Of a stretch of 8,272 nucleotides of DNA, positions 1 to 7,160 are shown one piece after another (the first letter of the stretch is position 1; every line of letters starts with the position of its first letter). The stretch is from Chitinophagaceae bacterium (lineage in GTDB: Bacteria; Bacteroidota; Bacteroidia; Chitinophagales; Chitinophagaceae). The stretch covers positions 1 to 8,272 of the forward strand of contig PLEB01000146.1 of NCBI GenBank assembly GCA_003136915.1, written 5' to 3'. The notes under the pieces were generated by a model, which worked only from the letters and a program-made list of their open reading frames with translations, ran no database searches and was not told the DNA's origin. A program made the position numbers and the translations under genes.

Positions 1-1
1 G

Positions 2-1627
2 GATTACGTTTACAAGCTGACCGGAATTTTACTGGATAAAGGATTTGCCTCTGCTTCCATTGACAGCGTTCGGTTCGATTCTGCATCTGCTTTTGTGCAG
101 CTTTATATCGGAGATAAATTTTTCTGGTCCGCAATCCATGTCAGACCCGGAGATCTGCCGCTTCTGCGTGCGGCAGGCTGGAGTACAAAAAAGCTGACGG
201 GCAAGCCGGCCCGGCTGAACAGTCTTCAATCGGAAGAAATGATATTGCTAGATTACCTGGAAAACAACGGATACCCATTTGCGCGCATCCTGGTTGACAG
301 CATAAAGATTGAACGGGGAGCCATCAGCGGCAAACTAAAAATAGATAGAGGACCACTATATAAAATCGACAGTATCCGCATTTACGGTTCAGCGAAAATT
401 TCTTCTGCCTTCATGGAAAAATATCTGAATATACCCGAAGGAAGTATATATTCCAAGGCAAAACTGCGAACGATAAGCAGACGCATACTCGAATTGCCCT
501 ATTTGCAGGAGGAGCATACCTGGAGTGTTACCATGCTCGGAACGGGTTCCATTCTGAATCTTTATCTCAAACCTAAACGAAGCAGTCAGATTGATGTACT
601 TGTCGGATTTCTCCCCAACAATGATCAGCTGACCAGCGGCAAATTGCTGGTGACGGGAGAAGCGACAGCGAATCTTAAAAACTCTTTCGGCAACGGGGAA
701 AGTTTCGGTCTGGATTGGCAGCAATTACAGGTGAAGTCACCACGATTAAATATTTACTACCAACAGCCATTTATTTTTAATTCACCATTCGGCGTGAATG
801 GCGCATTCACATTATATAAAAAAGATTCTTCCTATATCACAACCACGGGCACCCTGGGCCTTCAGTTTGCTTCTTCCATTTCCCATTCGGGTACGGTATT
901 CATTCAAGGCACAAGCTCCAACCTGCTGGATGTAGACACAATCCAGATAATTGCTACCCGGCAGCTTCCTTCTATCGCGGATGTGAGCGCAGTGAGCGTT
1001 GGAGTGACCTATGAGATCAACAACACGAATTACAGATTCAATCCCGTTCGCGGCAACGAGTTTGATTTCACGGGATCGGTTGGAACAAAAAAAGTGAAGA
1101 GAAACAGCCAGATCAGTAAACTGATTGATCCTTCAGATTCATCATTCAATTACGGATCATTATATGATACCGTTAAGCAAAGTTCATATCAGTTTCGCCT
1201 GAACCTCGCGGCCGCGCATTACTTTGGCCTCTCACAGGCGTCAACTTTAAGACTTAGCGTGAACGCAGGATGGTATCAAAGTGCCAACACATTCAGGAAT
1301 GAACTTTTTCAGATTGGAGGATACAAGCTGATGCGTGGATTTGACGAAGAAAGCATTCTCGCAACCCAATACAGTGTTGGGAGCCTGGAATACCGGTACC
1401 TCATTGGAATGAATTCTTTTCTCTTTGCATTTTTCGACGGCGGCTGGGCGAAGAATGATGTGCCGGGCTATAATGTGAATAGCATCTATTTGGGTATTGG
1501 ATTGGGTCTTGCTTTTGAAACCAAGGCAGGAATCTTTAATATTTCATATGCAATTGGAAAACAAGACAGCAATCCGTTTGCATTCAGGCAGGCGAAAATC
1601 CATTTGGGGTATGTAAACTTTTTTTAA
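2..1627 (+). CDS. Omp85 superfamily (BamA/TamA-like) outer-membrane protein, 5' end cut by window
   Basis: The frame is open from base 2, so 541 residues of a longer protein are visible and the true start lies outside the window. The first ~190 visible residues alternate short helices and strands in the manner of POTRA domains (for example the stretch from LLDYLENNGYPFARILVDSI through the GPLYKIDSIRIYG segment). The rest is rich in amphipathic beta strands, as in a 16-stranded barrel. Family hallmarks seen are NPVRG near residue 340, the LMRGF motif near residue 444 (the loop-6 [V/I]RGF motif of Omp85 proteins) and a C-terminal phenylalanine (VNFF), the usual outer-membrane beta-signal. Omp85 proteins insert or translocate proteins at the outer membrane. 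Which subfamily this is cannot be fixed without the N terminus; a TamA-like or TamL-like protein is possible, and it is less likely to be the essential BamA. Internal GTG or ATG codons should not be taken as its start. Confidence 0.88.
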   Translation, partial: DYVYKLTGILLDKGFASASIDSVRFDSASAFVQLYIGDKFFWSAIHVRPGDLPLLRAAGWSTKKLTGKPARLNSLQSEEMILLDYLENNGYPFARILVDSIKIERGAISGKLKIDRGPLYKIDSIRIYGSAKISSAFMEKYLNIPEGSIYSKAKLRTISRRILELPYLQEEHTWSVTMLGTGSILNLYLKPKRSSQIDVLVGFLPNNDQLTSGKLLVTGEATANLKNSFGNGESFGLDWQQLQVKSPRLNIYYQQPFIFNSPFGVNGAFTLYKKDSSYITTTGTLGLQFASSISHSGTVFIQGTSSNLLDVDTIQIIATRQLPSIADVSAVSVGVTYEINNTNYRFNPVRGNEFDFTGSVGTKKVKRNSQISKLIDPSDSSFNYGSLYDTVKQSSYQFRLNLAAAHYFGLSQASTLRLSVNAGWYQSANTFRNELFQIGGYKLMRGFDEESILATQYSVGSLEYRYLIGMNSFLFAFFDGGWAKNDVPGYNVNSIYLGIGLGLAFETKAGIFNISYAIGKQDSNPFAFRQAKIHLGYVNFF

Positions 1628-1649
1628 AAGATCCGCGTTCAAGTACCAA

Positions 1650-1704
1650 CTTTGCAATTCCTCCGGATCCCCTGCAAAGACCAAAAGAGGATCAGGATTT
1701 TTTT
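1650..1704 (+). terminator. Possible terminator or attenuator-like pair of competing hairpins
   Basis: The 95-base spacer after the Omp85 gene holds two overlapping inverted repeats. CTTTGCA at 1650-1656 pairs perfectly with TGCAAAG at 1673-1679 across a 16-base loop. GATCCCCT at 1666-1673 pairs with AGAGGATC at 1686-1693 with one C-A mismatch across a 12-base loop. The second is followed after four bases by seven T residues (1698-1704), as in an intrinsic terminator. The two stems share 1673 and interleave, so they cannot form together. This rests on pairing alone; no folding energy was computed. Confidence 0.35.
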
Positions 1705-1722
1705 AATTGAACCATATATTCC

Positions 1723-2742
1723 TTGGCAAAACTTTACCCCTTCCTTTGCTTTTTTTTATTGCAGGCCGTGATAGCCTCGGCGCAAACCCCGGGTGATTCC
1801 ATTCCGATAAAAGAAAATATTGCAGTTCACGATAGCGTGCCGGCAGACACGACAGTGAGGGTAGTAAAGCCTAAACAAAAGATCCCGAAACCAATTGTAG
1901 ATACATTGATGTTTCCCACGCAGGATAGCCTTCAGCAAACCTGGGTTGCAACCCTGGCGGATTCCGTAAGGTTCAGCAGTCCAAAAACTAAGGATTGGCC
2001 CGTTCATTGGATGGACTTGCTGAAGTCCTTTCCCTTCCTGAATTTCTCGGGTAATGCGGTAAGGATCAGGCAGGATCAATATGAAGCCAAATCATATGAC
2101 GGAATATTCTATATGTTGGTTGGCCTATTGTTCTTATTTGCCATTATAAAGCTGGTCTTCGGCAGGTATCTCGGCAACCTGCTAACACTTTTTTTCCGGG
2201 TATCCATGCGTCAGCAGCAGATCCGCGAACAGGTGATTCAATCACCCGTTCCCTCATTGTTACTGAACCTGCTTTTTGTGCTTTCCGGGGGATTATACGG
2301 TTCCTTTTTACTCATATATTATAATTATGTAGACCCCGACCGCTTCTGGGCATTTTTTCTTTACGGATCCCTGGTTCTGGCAATCGTGTACCTGGTGAAA
2401 TTTCTGTTCCTGAAAACCACCGGTTGGATATTCAATATCGTGCGACCGGTGGAGACCTATCTCTTTATTGTGTTCATGACCAATAAGATCATCGGGATTT
2501 TCTTACTTCCTTTTTTGGTAATCCTATCATTTTCAAGTCCTTTGATCTCGCTGATCTGCATTACAATATCGGCCATCATGATTGTTATTTTTTATATTTA
2601 CAGGCTTATTGCATCCTTTAAAACGCTCAGGAAGGAAATAAATATCAGCGGATTACACTTTATTCTTTACCTTTGCGCCTTTGAAATAGCGCCTCTGCTA
2701 TTGATTTACAAAGTGTTACTTACTTATTTGGAGAAAGCTTAG
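1723..2742 (+). CDS. DUF4271 family multi-pass membrane protein
   Basis: This 339-residue protein is recognised as DUF4271 by its C-terminal half, especially the final part resembling FILYLCAFEIAPLLLIYK, and by its place just before hemD, a pairing common in Bacteroidota. The start is TTG: an in-frame stop lies at 1708-1710, no ATG occurs until residue 63, and TTG gives a good signal peptide (residues 1-20, hydrophobic core LCFFLLQAVI, ASA-Q cleavage site). Residues 21-125 form a polar, Pro/Asp-rich region that would be outside the cytoplasm. About six hydrophobic segments follow, near 127-147, 177-200, 208-228, 245-270, 273-294 and 311-335. A charged stretch near 162-172 (MRQQQIREQ) lies between the first and second. 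The function is unknown; the neighbour suggests, but does not prove, a link to tetrapyrrole metabolism. The gene lies 30 bases from hemD. Confidence 0.85.
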   Translation: MAKLYPFLCFFLLQAVIASAQTPGDSIPIKENIAVHDSVPADTTVRVVKPKQKIPKPIVDTLMFPTQDSLQQTWVATLADSVRFSSPKTKDWPVHWMDLLKSFPFLNFSGNAVRIRQDQYEAKSYDGIFYMLVGLLFLFAIIKLVFGRYLGNLLTLFFRVSMRQQQIREQVIQSPVPSLLLNLLFVLSGGLYGSFLLIYYNYVDPDRFWAFFLYGSLVLAIVYLVKFLFLKTTGWIFNIVRPVETYLFIVFMTNKIIGIFLLPFLVILSFSSPLISLICITISAIMIVIFYIYRLIASFKTLRKEINISGLHFILYLCAFEIAPLLLIYKVLLTYLEKA

Positions 2743-2750
2743 TAATTTTG
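2743..2750 (+). promoter_or_regulatory. Possible -7 element of a hemD promoter
   Basis: TAATTTTG, directly after the DUF4271 stop codon, matches the Bacteroidota -7 consensus TAnnTTTG exactly. No TTTG or TTG lies 17-23 bases upstream where the -33 element should be; the nearest TTTG (2727-2730) is too close at 12 bases. Transcription from here would leave a leader of roughly 15-20 bases to the ATG at 2773. An eight-base match with four or more T residues can arise by chance, so this is a weak call; hemD may simply be read through from upstream. Confidence 0.3.
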
Positions 2751-2772
2751 CTGTCGCGCTCTTAAAGAATAC

Positions 2773-3576
2773 ATGATTAAAAATAGGGATAAAAAGGGCT
2801 TTGCCGAGATGCAAGAAATCGCTGTCAAGAAAATTTTAATCACCCAGCCGCGACCGGAATCTGAGAAGTCGCCTTATTTTGACCTTGCCAGACGCCATAA
2901 TGTGGAAATGGCCTTTTTGCCTTTTATTCGTCTGGAAGGCATTGCATCGAAAGATTTCCGGCGTCAGAAGGTTGAAATAGGTAATTATTCCGCAGTCATT
3001 TTTACCAGCCGTCATGCTATTGACCATTTCTTCCGCACTGCAGAAGAAATGAAGATCACGGTATCCCAGGACACTAAATATTTTTGTGTGACGGAAGCTG
3101 TGGCTCTTTACCTTCAAAAATTCATCCTTTACAGAAAGCGAAAAGTATTTTATGGTGCAGACGGCACCAATAAAAGCATGCTTGAAGTGGTTAACAAGCA
3201 TAAGGAAAACGAGAAATTTCTATATCCGACTTCGGAAAATCAGCAGGATAATGAAATTGTAAACTGGCTGAAAGGAAATCATTGTGAATTCGCAACTCCC
3301 TATATGTACCGCACCATCAGCAATGATATCCGGGAAACCTTCAGTAAGGATGCCTTTGATATCATTTGTTTTTTTACTCCCAGCGGTGTGAAAAGTCTCT
3401 TCGATAATTTTCCCGGATTCAGGCAGAATGGCACACTGATCGGCGCCTTCGGAAGTAATACTTCGCGGGCTGCTGAAGAAGCCGGACTGGTCCTTGAAAT
3501 CAAAGCTCCCCATCCCATGGCCCCTTCCATGATCTCAGCACTCGAAAAATATTTGAATGAAGCGAGGAAGAAATGA
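2773..3576 (+). CDS. hemD: Uroporphyrinogen-III synthase
   Basis: HemD closes the linear tetrapyrrole hydroxymethylbilane and inverts ring D to give uroporphyrinogen III, the precursor of heme and sirohaem, in the cytoplasm. The 267-residue length fits the family (about 250). Recognisable Bacteroidota-type HemD segments are [19 protein letters not shown] near residue 21, [16 protein letters not shown] near 72-87, [16 protein letters not shown] near 101-116, and [16 protein letters not shown] near 194-209, followed by [17 protein letters not shown]. The FTSR and FTPSGV segments are the equivalent ends of the two swapped Rossmann-like lobes typical of this fold. The ATG at 2773 is used here; the ATG at 2809 (residue 13) would place the start seven residues before the conserved ILITQ strand, as in many relatives, and is a fair alternative. 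The stop overlaps the next start (ATGA), indicating translational coupling with the YyaL gene. Homologues are divergent, so the call rests on overall pattern and context. Confidence 0.88.
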   Translation: MIKNRDKKGFAEMQEIAVKKILITQPRPESEKSPYFDLARRHNVEMAFLPFIRLEGIASKDFRRQKVEIGNYSAVIFTSRHAIDHFFRTAEEMKITVSQDTKYFCVTEAVALYLQKFILYRKRKVFYGADGTNKSMLEVVNKHKENEKFLYPTSENQQDNEIVNWLKGNHCEFATPYMYRTISNDIRETFSKDAFDIICFFTPSGVKSLFDNFPGFRQNGTLIGAFGSNTSRAAEEAGLVLEIKAPHPMAPSMISALEKYLNEARKK

Positions 3577-5585
3577 ACCGTCTCTCAACACAAACCTCAC
3601 CCTACCTGCTGCAGCACGCGCATAATCCGGTGGATTGGTTTCCCTGGGGCGATGAGGCGTTTGAAAAAGCCAGGTCAGAAGACCTACCCATGCTCGTTAG
3701 TATCGGCTACTCGGCGTGTCACTGGTGTCATGTAATGGAAAGAGAAAGTTTTGAAGATCCTGCAACAGCAGAGATCATGAACAGGAATTTTGTGAATGTC
3801 AAAATTGACCGGGAAGAAAGACCTGATCTCGATCATATTTATATGGATGCAGTGCAGGCCATCGCCGGCAACGGAGGATTGCCGCTCAATGTATTCCTCA
3901 CGCCGGAAGGCAAACCCTTTTATGGCGGAACTTATTTCCCGCCCGTGAATGCGCATAACCGGCCCTCCTGGACAAGCCTCCTGCAAAATATCTCAACGGC
4001 CTTCCGCGAAAAGCGCGGGGAAATCGAATCCCAGGCAAACGACATCACAAACCATATTGCCGGCTCCGATCCCTTTGGCCTCGCCGATCAGGGATCTTCA
4101 GATAACTTTCAGTTTTCCAGGGAACAATGCAAAACCGTTTTTGAGAACCTGATGAAAACCGCCGACGGCAGCCAGGGAGGGTTTGGTCCCGCTCCGAAAT
4201 TTCCACAGACCTTTTCCATCCGCTTTCTGCTCCAGCATTATTATTATACCCAGAATAAGCTTGCTTTGGAACAGGCCTGCCTTTCGCTCGACAAAATGAT
4301 CTATGGAGGTATTCATGATCAGCTCGGAGGCGGTTTTGCCAGATATTCGACGGATACGGAATGGCTTGCTCCTCATTTTGAGAAAATGCTTTATGATAAT
4401 GCCCTGCTGATCACCACGATAAGTGAAGCTTATCAACTCACGGGGAAACCGCATTACCGGGAAACCATCGTACGGACCATGGAATTCATTAACCGCGAGC
4501 TCAGTGCTCCGGGAGCGGGGTTTTATTCGGCACTGGACGCTGACAGCGAAGGTGTGGAAGGCAAATATTATGTATGGGATAAGTCAGAAACCGATGCCCT
4601 GCTGGGCGAAAATGCAGCCGCATTTTCAATATATTATGATATTACAGAAAAAGGGAACTGGGAAGGGAAGAATATTCTCCGGATCAGAAACCCTTCATCG
4701 CCAATCCCCGAAGAAATTGACAAACTATGCAGGAAAATATTGATGGACGCCCGGAGGCGCAGGGTCCGGCCCCAACTGGATGATAAGATCCTACTTGGAT
4801 GGAATGCCCTCATGATCTCCGCTTCCTGCAAGGCTTTTGCTGCCCTGGGAACTCCCGGATACAGGAAGCTGGCCGTTGAGGCCATGAATTTTATTGAAGA
4901 AAAATTCCGGGGAGAGGGGATATTCAGGTTCTTCCATACTTATAAGCAGGGCAGGGCCGCTATACCGGCCTTTCTGGACGACTATGCATATTTGATAGAG
5001 GCATATATCCAGTTGCAGGAAATCACGGGTGACGGATCTTATCTTGAAAAAGCCATGGAACTTACAGAATGGGTTGTGGAGAATTTTAGTGAAGAGGAAA
5101 CAGGCTACTTCCTTTTTACCCACGAACAGCAGGATGATGTGATCGTGAGAAAAAAGGAATTGTATGATGGGGCAGTTCCATCCGGGAATTCCGTCATGGC
5201 AACCAACCTGCTTTATCTTGGAATCACTTTTGATATAGATGAGTGGAAAAAACGGAGTGCGGCTGCTTGTGGCGGACTAATTTCCGTCGTTTTGAAATAT
5301 CCCGGATCTTTTGGAATATGGGCAACTCTGCTAAACGCATTATCGTATGAAATGTATGAGATTGTGTTGGGTGGGGATAAAAATGAGGGAAAACACGTTG
5401 AATTTTTGGCTGAATTCGTACCTAATAGGATATTTCAATTAACTTCGGCGAGCCACGCTGACTTTCCTCTTTTGGGAAAAAAACCGGTTACCGGCTTATC
5501 GCAGTTTTTTCTGTGCAGGAATTATTTTTGTCAACAGCCTGTAACAGAGGTCAATGAGCTGCTCCGGCTAATGGAAACCCCTTAA
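3573..5585 (+). CDS. Thioredoxin-like DUF255 protein (YyaL / SPATA20 family)
   Basis: This 670-residue protein is close to full length for its family (about 680-700). Residues 1-160 are the DUF255 thioredoxin-like domain: [14 protein letters not shown] at 9-22, the CHWC motif at 49-52 in place of the thioredoxin CGPC, then [12 protein letters not shown] and a GGTYFPP segment. The remainder is an alpha-helical (alpha/alpha)6-toroid region like N-acylglucosamine 2-epimerases or glycosidases, with conserved patches [10 protein letters not shown] (~201-210), [17 protein letters not shown] (~245-261), HFEKMLYDN (~268), [12 protein letters not shown] (~322), [10 protein letters not shown] (~403) and GAVPSGNS (~533). 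The C-terminal [12 protein letters not shown] block is also typical. No signal peptide is seen, so it should be cytoplasmic. The biochemical role is not established in bacteria; a redox or sugar-related enzyme is plausible. An AGGAAG stretch (3565-3570) sits only two bases before the ATG, so initiation is probably by coupling to hemD through the four-base overlap. Arginine codons here are mostly AGG, CGG and AGA, unlike gldK downstream. Confidence 0.93.
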   Translation: MNRLSTQTSPYLLQHAHNPVDWFPWGDEAFEKARSEDLPMLVSIGYSACHWCHVMERESFEDPATAEIMNRNFVNVKIDREERPDLDHIYMDAVQAIAGNGGLPLNVFLTPEGKPFYGGTYFPPVNAHNRPSWTSLLQNISTAFREKRGEIESQANDITNHIAGSDPFGLADQGSSDNFQFSREQCKTVFENLMKTADGSQGGFGPAPKFPQTFSIRFLLQHYYYTQNKLALEQACLSLDKMIYGGIHDQLGGGFARYSTDTEWLAPHFEKMLYDNALLITTISEAYQLTGKPHYRETIVRTMEFINRELSAPGAGFYSALDADSEGVEGKYYVWDKSETDALLGENAAAFSIYYDITEKGNWEGKNILRIRNPSSPIPEEIDKLCRKILMDARRRRVRPQLDDKILLGWNALMISASCKAFAALGTPGYRKLAVEAMNFIEEKFRGEGIFRFFHTYKQGRAAIPAFLDDYAYLIEAYIQLQEITGDGSYLEKAMELTEWVVENFSEEETGYFLFTHEQQDDVIVRKKELYDGAVPSGNSVMATNLLYLGITFDIDEWKKRSAAACGGLISVVLKYPGSFGIWATLLNALSYEMYEIVLGGDKNEGKHVEFLAEFVPNRIFQLTSASHADFPLLGKKPVTGLSQFFLCRNYFCQQPVTEVNELLRLMETP

Positions 5586-5658
5586 AAAAAACCTTTCAAA
5601 ACAGCCTTAAATAACAATAAGAGGAATCCTTTCGCCGTTAATATACTATAGGCAATAC

Positions 5659-5689
5659 TTTGACTTGTTAAAAATTAATTCTATAATTG
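5659..5689 (+). promoter_or_regulatory. Bacteroidota-type promoter for the gldK operon
   Basis: TTTG at 5659-5662 is followed, after 19 bases, by TATAATTG at 5682-5689. This matches the Bacteroidota primary sigma consensus TTTG-N19-21-TAnnTTTG with one change in the -7 box (A for the first T of TTTG). The same bases also read as TTGACT-N16-TATAAT. Transcription would begin around 5694-5697, leaving a leader of about 60 bases before the ATG at 5755. It is the only site in the window with both elements at proper spacing and lies just ahead of the secretion genes. Confidence 0.65.
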
Positions 5690-5697
5690 CGATGAAG

Positions 5698-5725
5698 ATA
5701 TTCTCAAAAGGCATATTCTCAAAAG
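5698..5725 (+). repeat. Two 13-base tandem direct repeats in the gldK leader
   Basis: ATATTCTCAAAAG occurs at 5698-5710 and again at 5713-5725, separated by two bases, giving a 15-base period. Both copies fall just downstream of the predicted promoter, inside the expected 5' leader of gldK and 30-57 bases before its start codon. A 15-base period is not a whole number of helical turns, so binding of a dimer on one DNA face is less likely than an RNA-level role or a chance duplication. No function can be read from the sequence alone. Confidence 0.6.
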
Positions 5726-5754
5726 ACTATTTTTGTCCAATACCCTTTAATATT

Positions 5755-7038
5755 ATGAAAATGAAGAACCTGTCCGTTTTGATGTCACTGGCCGCGGCTC
5801 TTGCGCTGACCGGCTGTGGCAAGATAGGTAAGTCCCACAAAGGATTGCCCGATGATGGCCAATTGCACGGAGTAGCTCCTGCAAACAGATACAACATGGC
5901 CAAGCCTCCGGGAATGGTATATGTTCCACCAGGAACCTTCCATATGGGCCCCAGCGATGAGGATGTTAACTATGCTTATACTGCACGCAATAAACAGGTT
6001 TCTATCCAGGGATTCTGGATGGATGCAACCGAAATCACCAATAACGAATATCGCCAGTTTGTATACTGGGTCCGTGACTCCATAGCTGCCACACTGATGC
6101 AATATGGTAAAGAAGTGGATGGCAAATTCCAGGTTGACTGGAAAAAGGCCAGCACAATTAAATGGGGTGATAAAGCAACAATTGAAAAACTTGACCAGCT
6201 CATACTGACTCCTGAGAACCGCATTTACGGTAAAAAGGAAATTGACCCTAACAAATTATTCTATCATTCCGAAACATTCGATCTTAAGCGCGCTGCTCAA
6301 AAGATTAATGAAGGCAAGTCACGTTCTGAATTCATTAATAAGGAAGACACCAAAGTTTATCCGGACACCCTGGTGTGGATCCGTGATTTCTCTTATTCCT
6401 ATAATGAGCCGATGACCAAAAGATATTTTTCTCATCCTGCCTTTGGTAATTATCCTGTGGTGGGTGTAAACTGGAAGCAGGCAACTGCATTCTGCGAATG
6501 GAGAACTCAATACCTGAATTCATTTCTGGATCGCACCAAGAGAGCAAACGAATCCCCTTACCGTTTACCAACGGAGTCTGAGTGGGAATACGCTGCCCGC
6601 GGAGGTCGTTCACAATCCATGTTCCCATGGGGTAACTATTACCTGAGAAACAAAAAAGGCTGTCTCCTGGCTAACTTTAAACCAGGTCGCGGTAACTATC
6701 CTGAAGACGGCGCATTCTACACAGCACGTGCTGATGCTTACTGGCCAAACGATTTCGGTCTGTATTGCATGGCAGGTAATGTTGCTGAGTGGACCTCATC
6801 CGTTTACTACGAAGGAGCTTATAACTTTCAGCATGATATGAACCCTGATATCCGCTACAATGCAAAGGATTCCGATCCTCCGCGTATGAAGCGTAAGGTA
6901 ATTCGCGGCGGAAGCTGGAAAGATGTGGGTTATTTCCTGCAGACCAGCACCCGGACGTATGAGTATCAGGATACGTCAAAATCTTATATTGGTTTCCGTT
7001 GTGTGATTGATCTTCCCGCAACCCTGGCCAAGAGATAA
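5755..7038 (+). CDS. gldK: Gliding motility / type IX secretion lipoprotein GldK (PorK)
   Basis: GldK (PorK) is an outer-membrane lipoprotein that forms, with GldN, the periplasmic ring of the T9SS. Starting at the ATG at 5755 gives 427 residues with a lipoprotein signal: a lysine-rich start, hydrophobic core SVLMSLAAALAL and lipobox L18-T19-G20-C21. The ATG at 5761 works equally well. A longer reading from TTG 5665 would bury this signal and start inside the promoter. The body is an FGE-sulfatase (formylglycine-generating enzyme-like) fold: PGMVYVPPGTFHMG (~51-65), ATEITNNEYRQF (~92-103), then a ~125-residue insertion characteristic of GldK, then YPVVGVNWKQA (~233), YRLPTESEWEYAARGG (~269), GNVAEWTSS (~341), RGGSW (~384) and GFRCV (~413). 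The two copper-binding active-site cysteines that follow the GGS motif in true FGE are absent, so a structural role is expected. It is followed by gldL after 122 bases. Arginine codons are mainly CGC/CGT, suggesting strong expression. Confidence 0.95.
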   Translation: MKMKNLSVLMSLAAALALTGCGKIGKSHKGLPDDGQLHGVAPANRYNMAKPPGMVYVPPGTFHMGPSDEDVNYAYTARNKQVSIQGFWMDATEITNNEYRQFVYWVRDSIAATLMQYGKEVDGKFQVDWKKASTIKWGDKATIEKLDQLILTPENRIYGKKEIDPNKLFYHSETFDLKRAAQKINEGKSRSEFINKEDTKVYPDTLVWIRDFSYSYNEPMTKRYFSHPAFGNYPVVGVNWKQATAFCEWRTQYLNSFLDRTKRANESPYRLPTESEWEYAARGGRSQSMFPWGNYYLRNKKGCLLANFKPGRGNYPEDGAFYTARADAYWPNDFGLYCMAGNVAEWTSSVYYEGAYNFQHDMNPDIRYNAKDSDPPRMKRKVIRGGSWKDVGYFLQTSTRTYEYQDTSKSYIGFRCVIDLPATLAKR

Positions 7039-7078
7039 CGATAATTTCGCCATACGTACAAAATTTTTTAAAATAAAC

Positions 7079-7086
7079 TACGTTTG
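7079..7086 (+). promoter_or_regulatory. Possible -7 element of an internal gldL promoter
   Basis: TACGTTTG in the gldK-gldL spacer matches TAnnTTTG exactly, but there is no TTTG or TTG at the expected distance upstream (around 7053-7059 the sequence reads TACGTAC). If used, it would give a ~70-base leader carrying the hairpin at 7103-7120. The long spacer (122 bases) makes an internal promoter conceivable; gldKLMN genes are otherwise generally co-transcribed. Confidence 0.25.
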
Positions 7087-7100
7087 ATTCACTAACAATC

Positions 7101-7146
7101 AACCGGAATATTCATTCCGGAACCCTTAAAGAACCCATTAAAAACT
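7101..7146 (+). repeat. Leader element copy 1 (before gldL) with perfect hairpin
   Basis: CCGGAAT at 7103-7109 pairs perfectly with ATTCCGG at 7114-7120 around the loop ATTC, a seven-base stem with a four-base loop ending 40 bases before the gldL ATG. Downstream come CCTT, AAC and CATTAAA (7136-7142). The same series recurs before gldM at 7943-7987. There is no T-run after the stem, so it is not an ordinary intrinsic terminator. Confidence 0.6.
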
Positions 7147-7160
7147 AAAAACTTAAAACT

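Noticed and set aside
389..724. Minus-strand open frame of 111 codons inside the Omp85 gene
   Set aside because: It lies wholly within a well-supported gene on the other strand, has no recognisable family, and is the sort of shadow frame expected by chance. The same holds for the other antisense frames under DUF4271, hemD, yyaL, gldK and gldL.
3949..4152. Plus-strand alternate frame inside the YyaL gene (also 4423-4743)
   Set aside because: Low-complexity composition, no recognisable domain, fully inside a conserved gene in another frame.
5476..5494. CCGG-based inverted repeat next to an A/T run, resembling a minus-strand terminator
   Set aside because: The stem is only four bases, it lies in the conserved coding end of the YyaL gene, and no minus-strand gene is present to terminate.
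5621..5648. A third copy of the gldL/gldM leader element before gldK
   Set aside because: GGAATCC and a nearby TTAAT are reminiscent, but there is no matching second arm for a hairpin and the order of motifs is not kept.
5698..5725. Direct repeats as a small CRISPR-like array
   Set aside because: Only two 13-base copies with a 2-base gap, with no spacers and no cas genes.
5728..5735. TATTTTTG as the -7 element for gldK
   Set aside because: It matches TAnnTTTG but has no -33 element at a suitable distance and would leave a leader of only about 13 bases; the site at 5659-5689 has both elements.
5755..7038. gldK as a sulfatase-modifying enzyme
   Set aside because: It has the FGE-like fold but lacks the copper-binding cysteine pair, carries the GldK-type insertion and lipobox, and sits directly before gldL and gldM.
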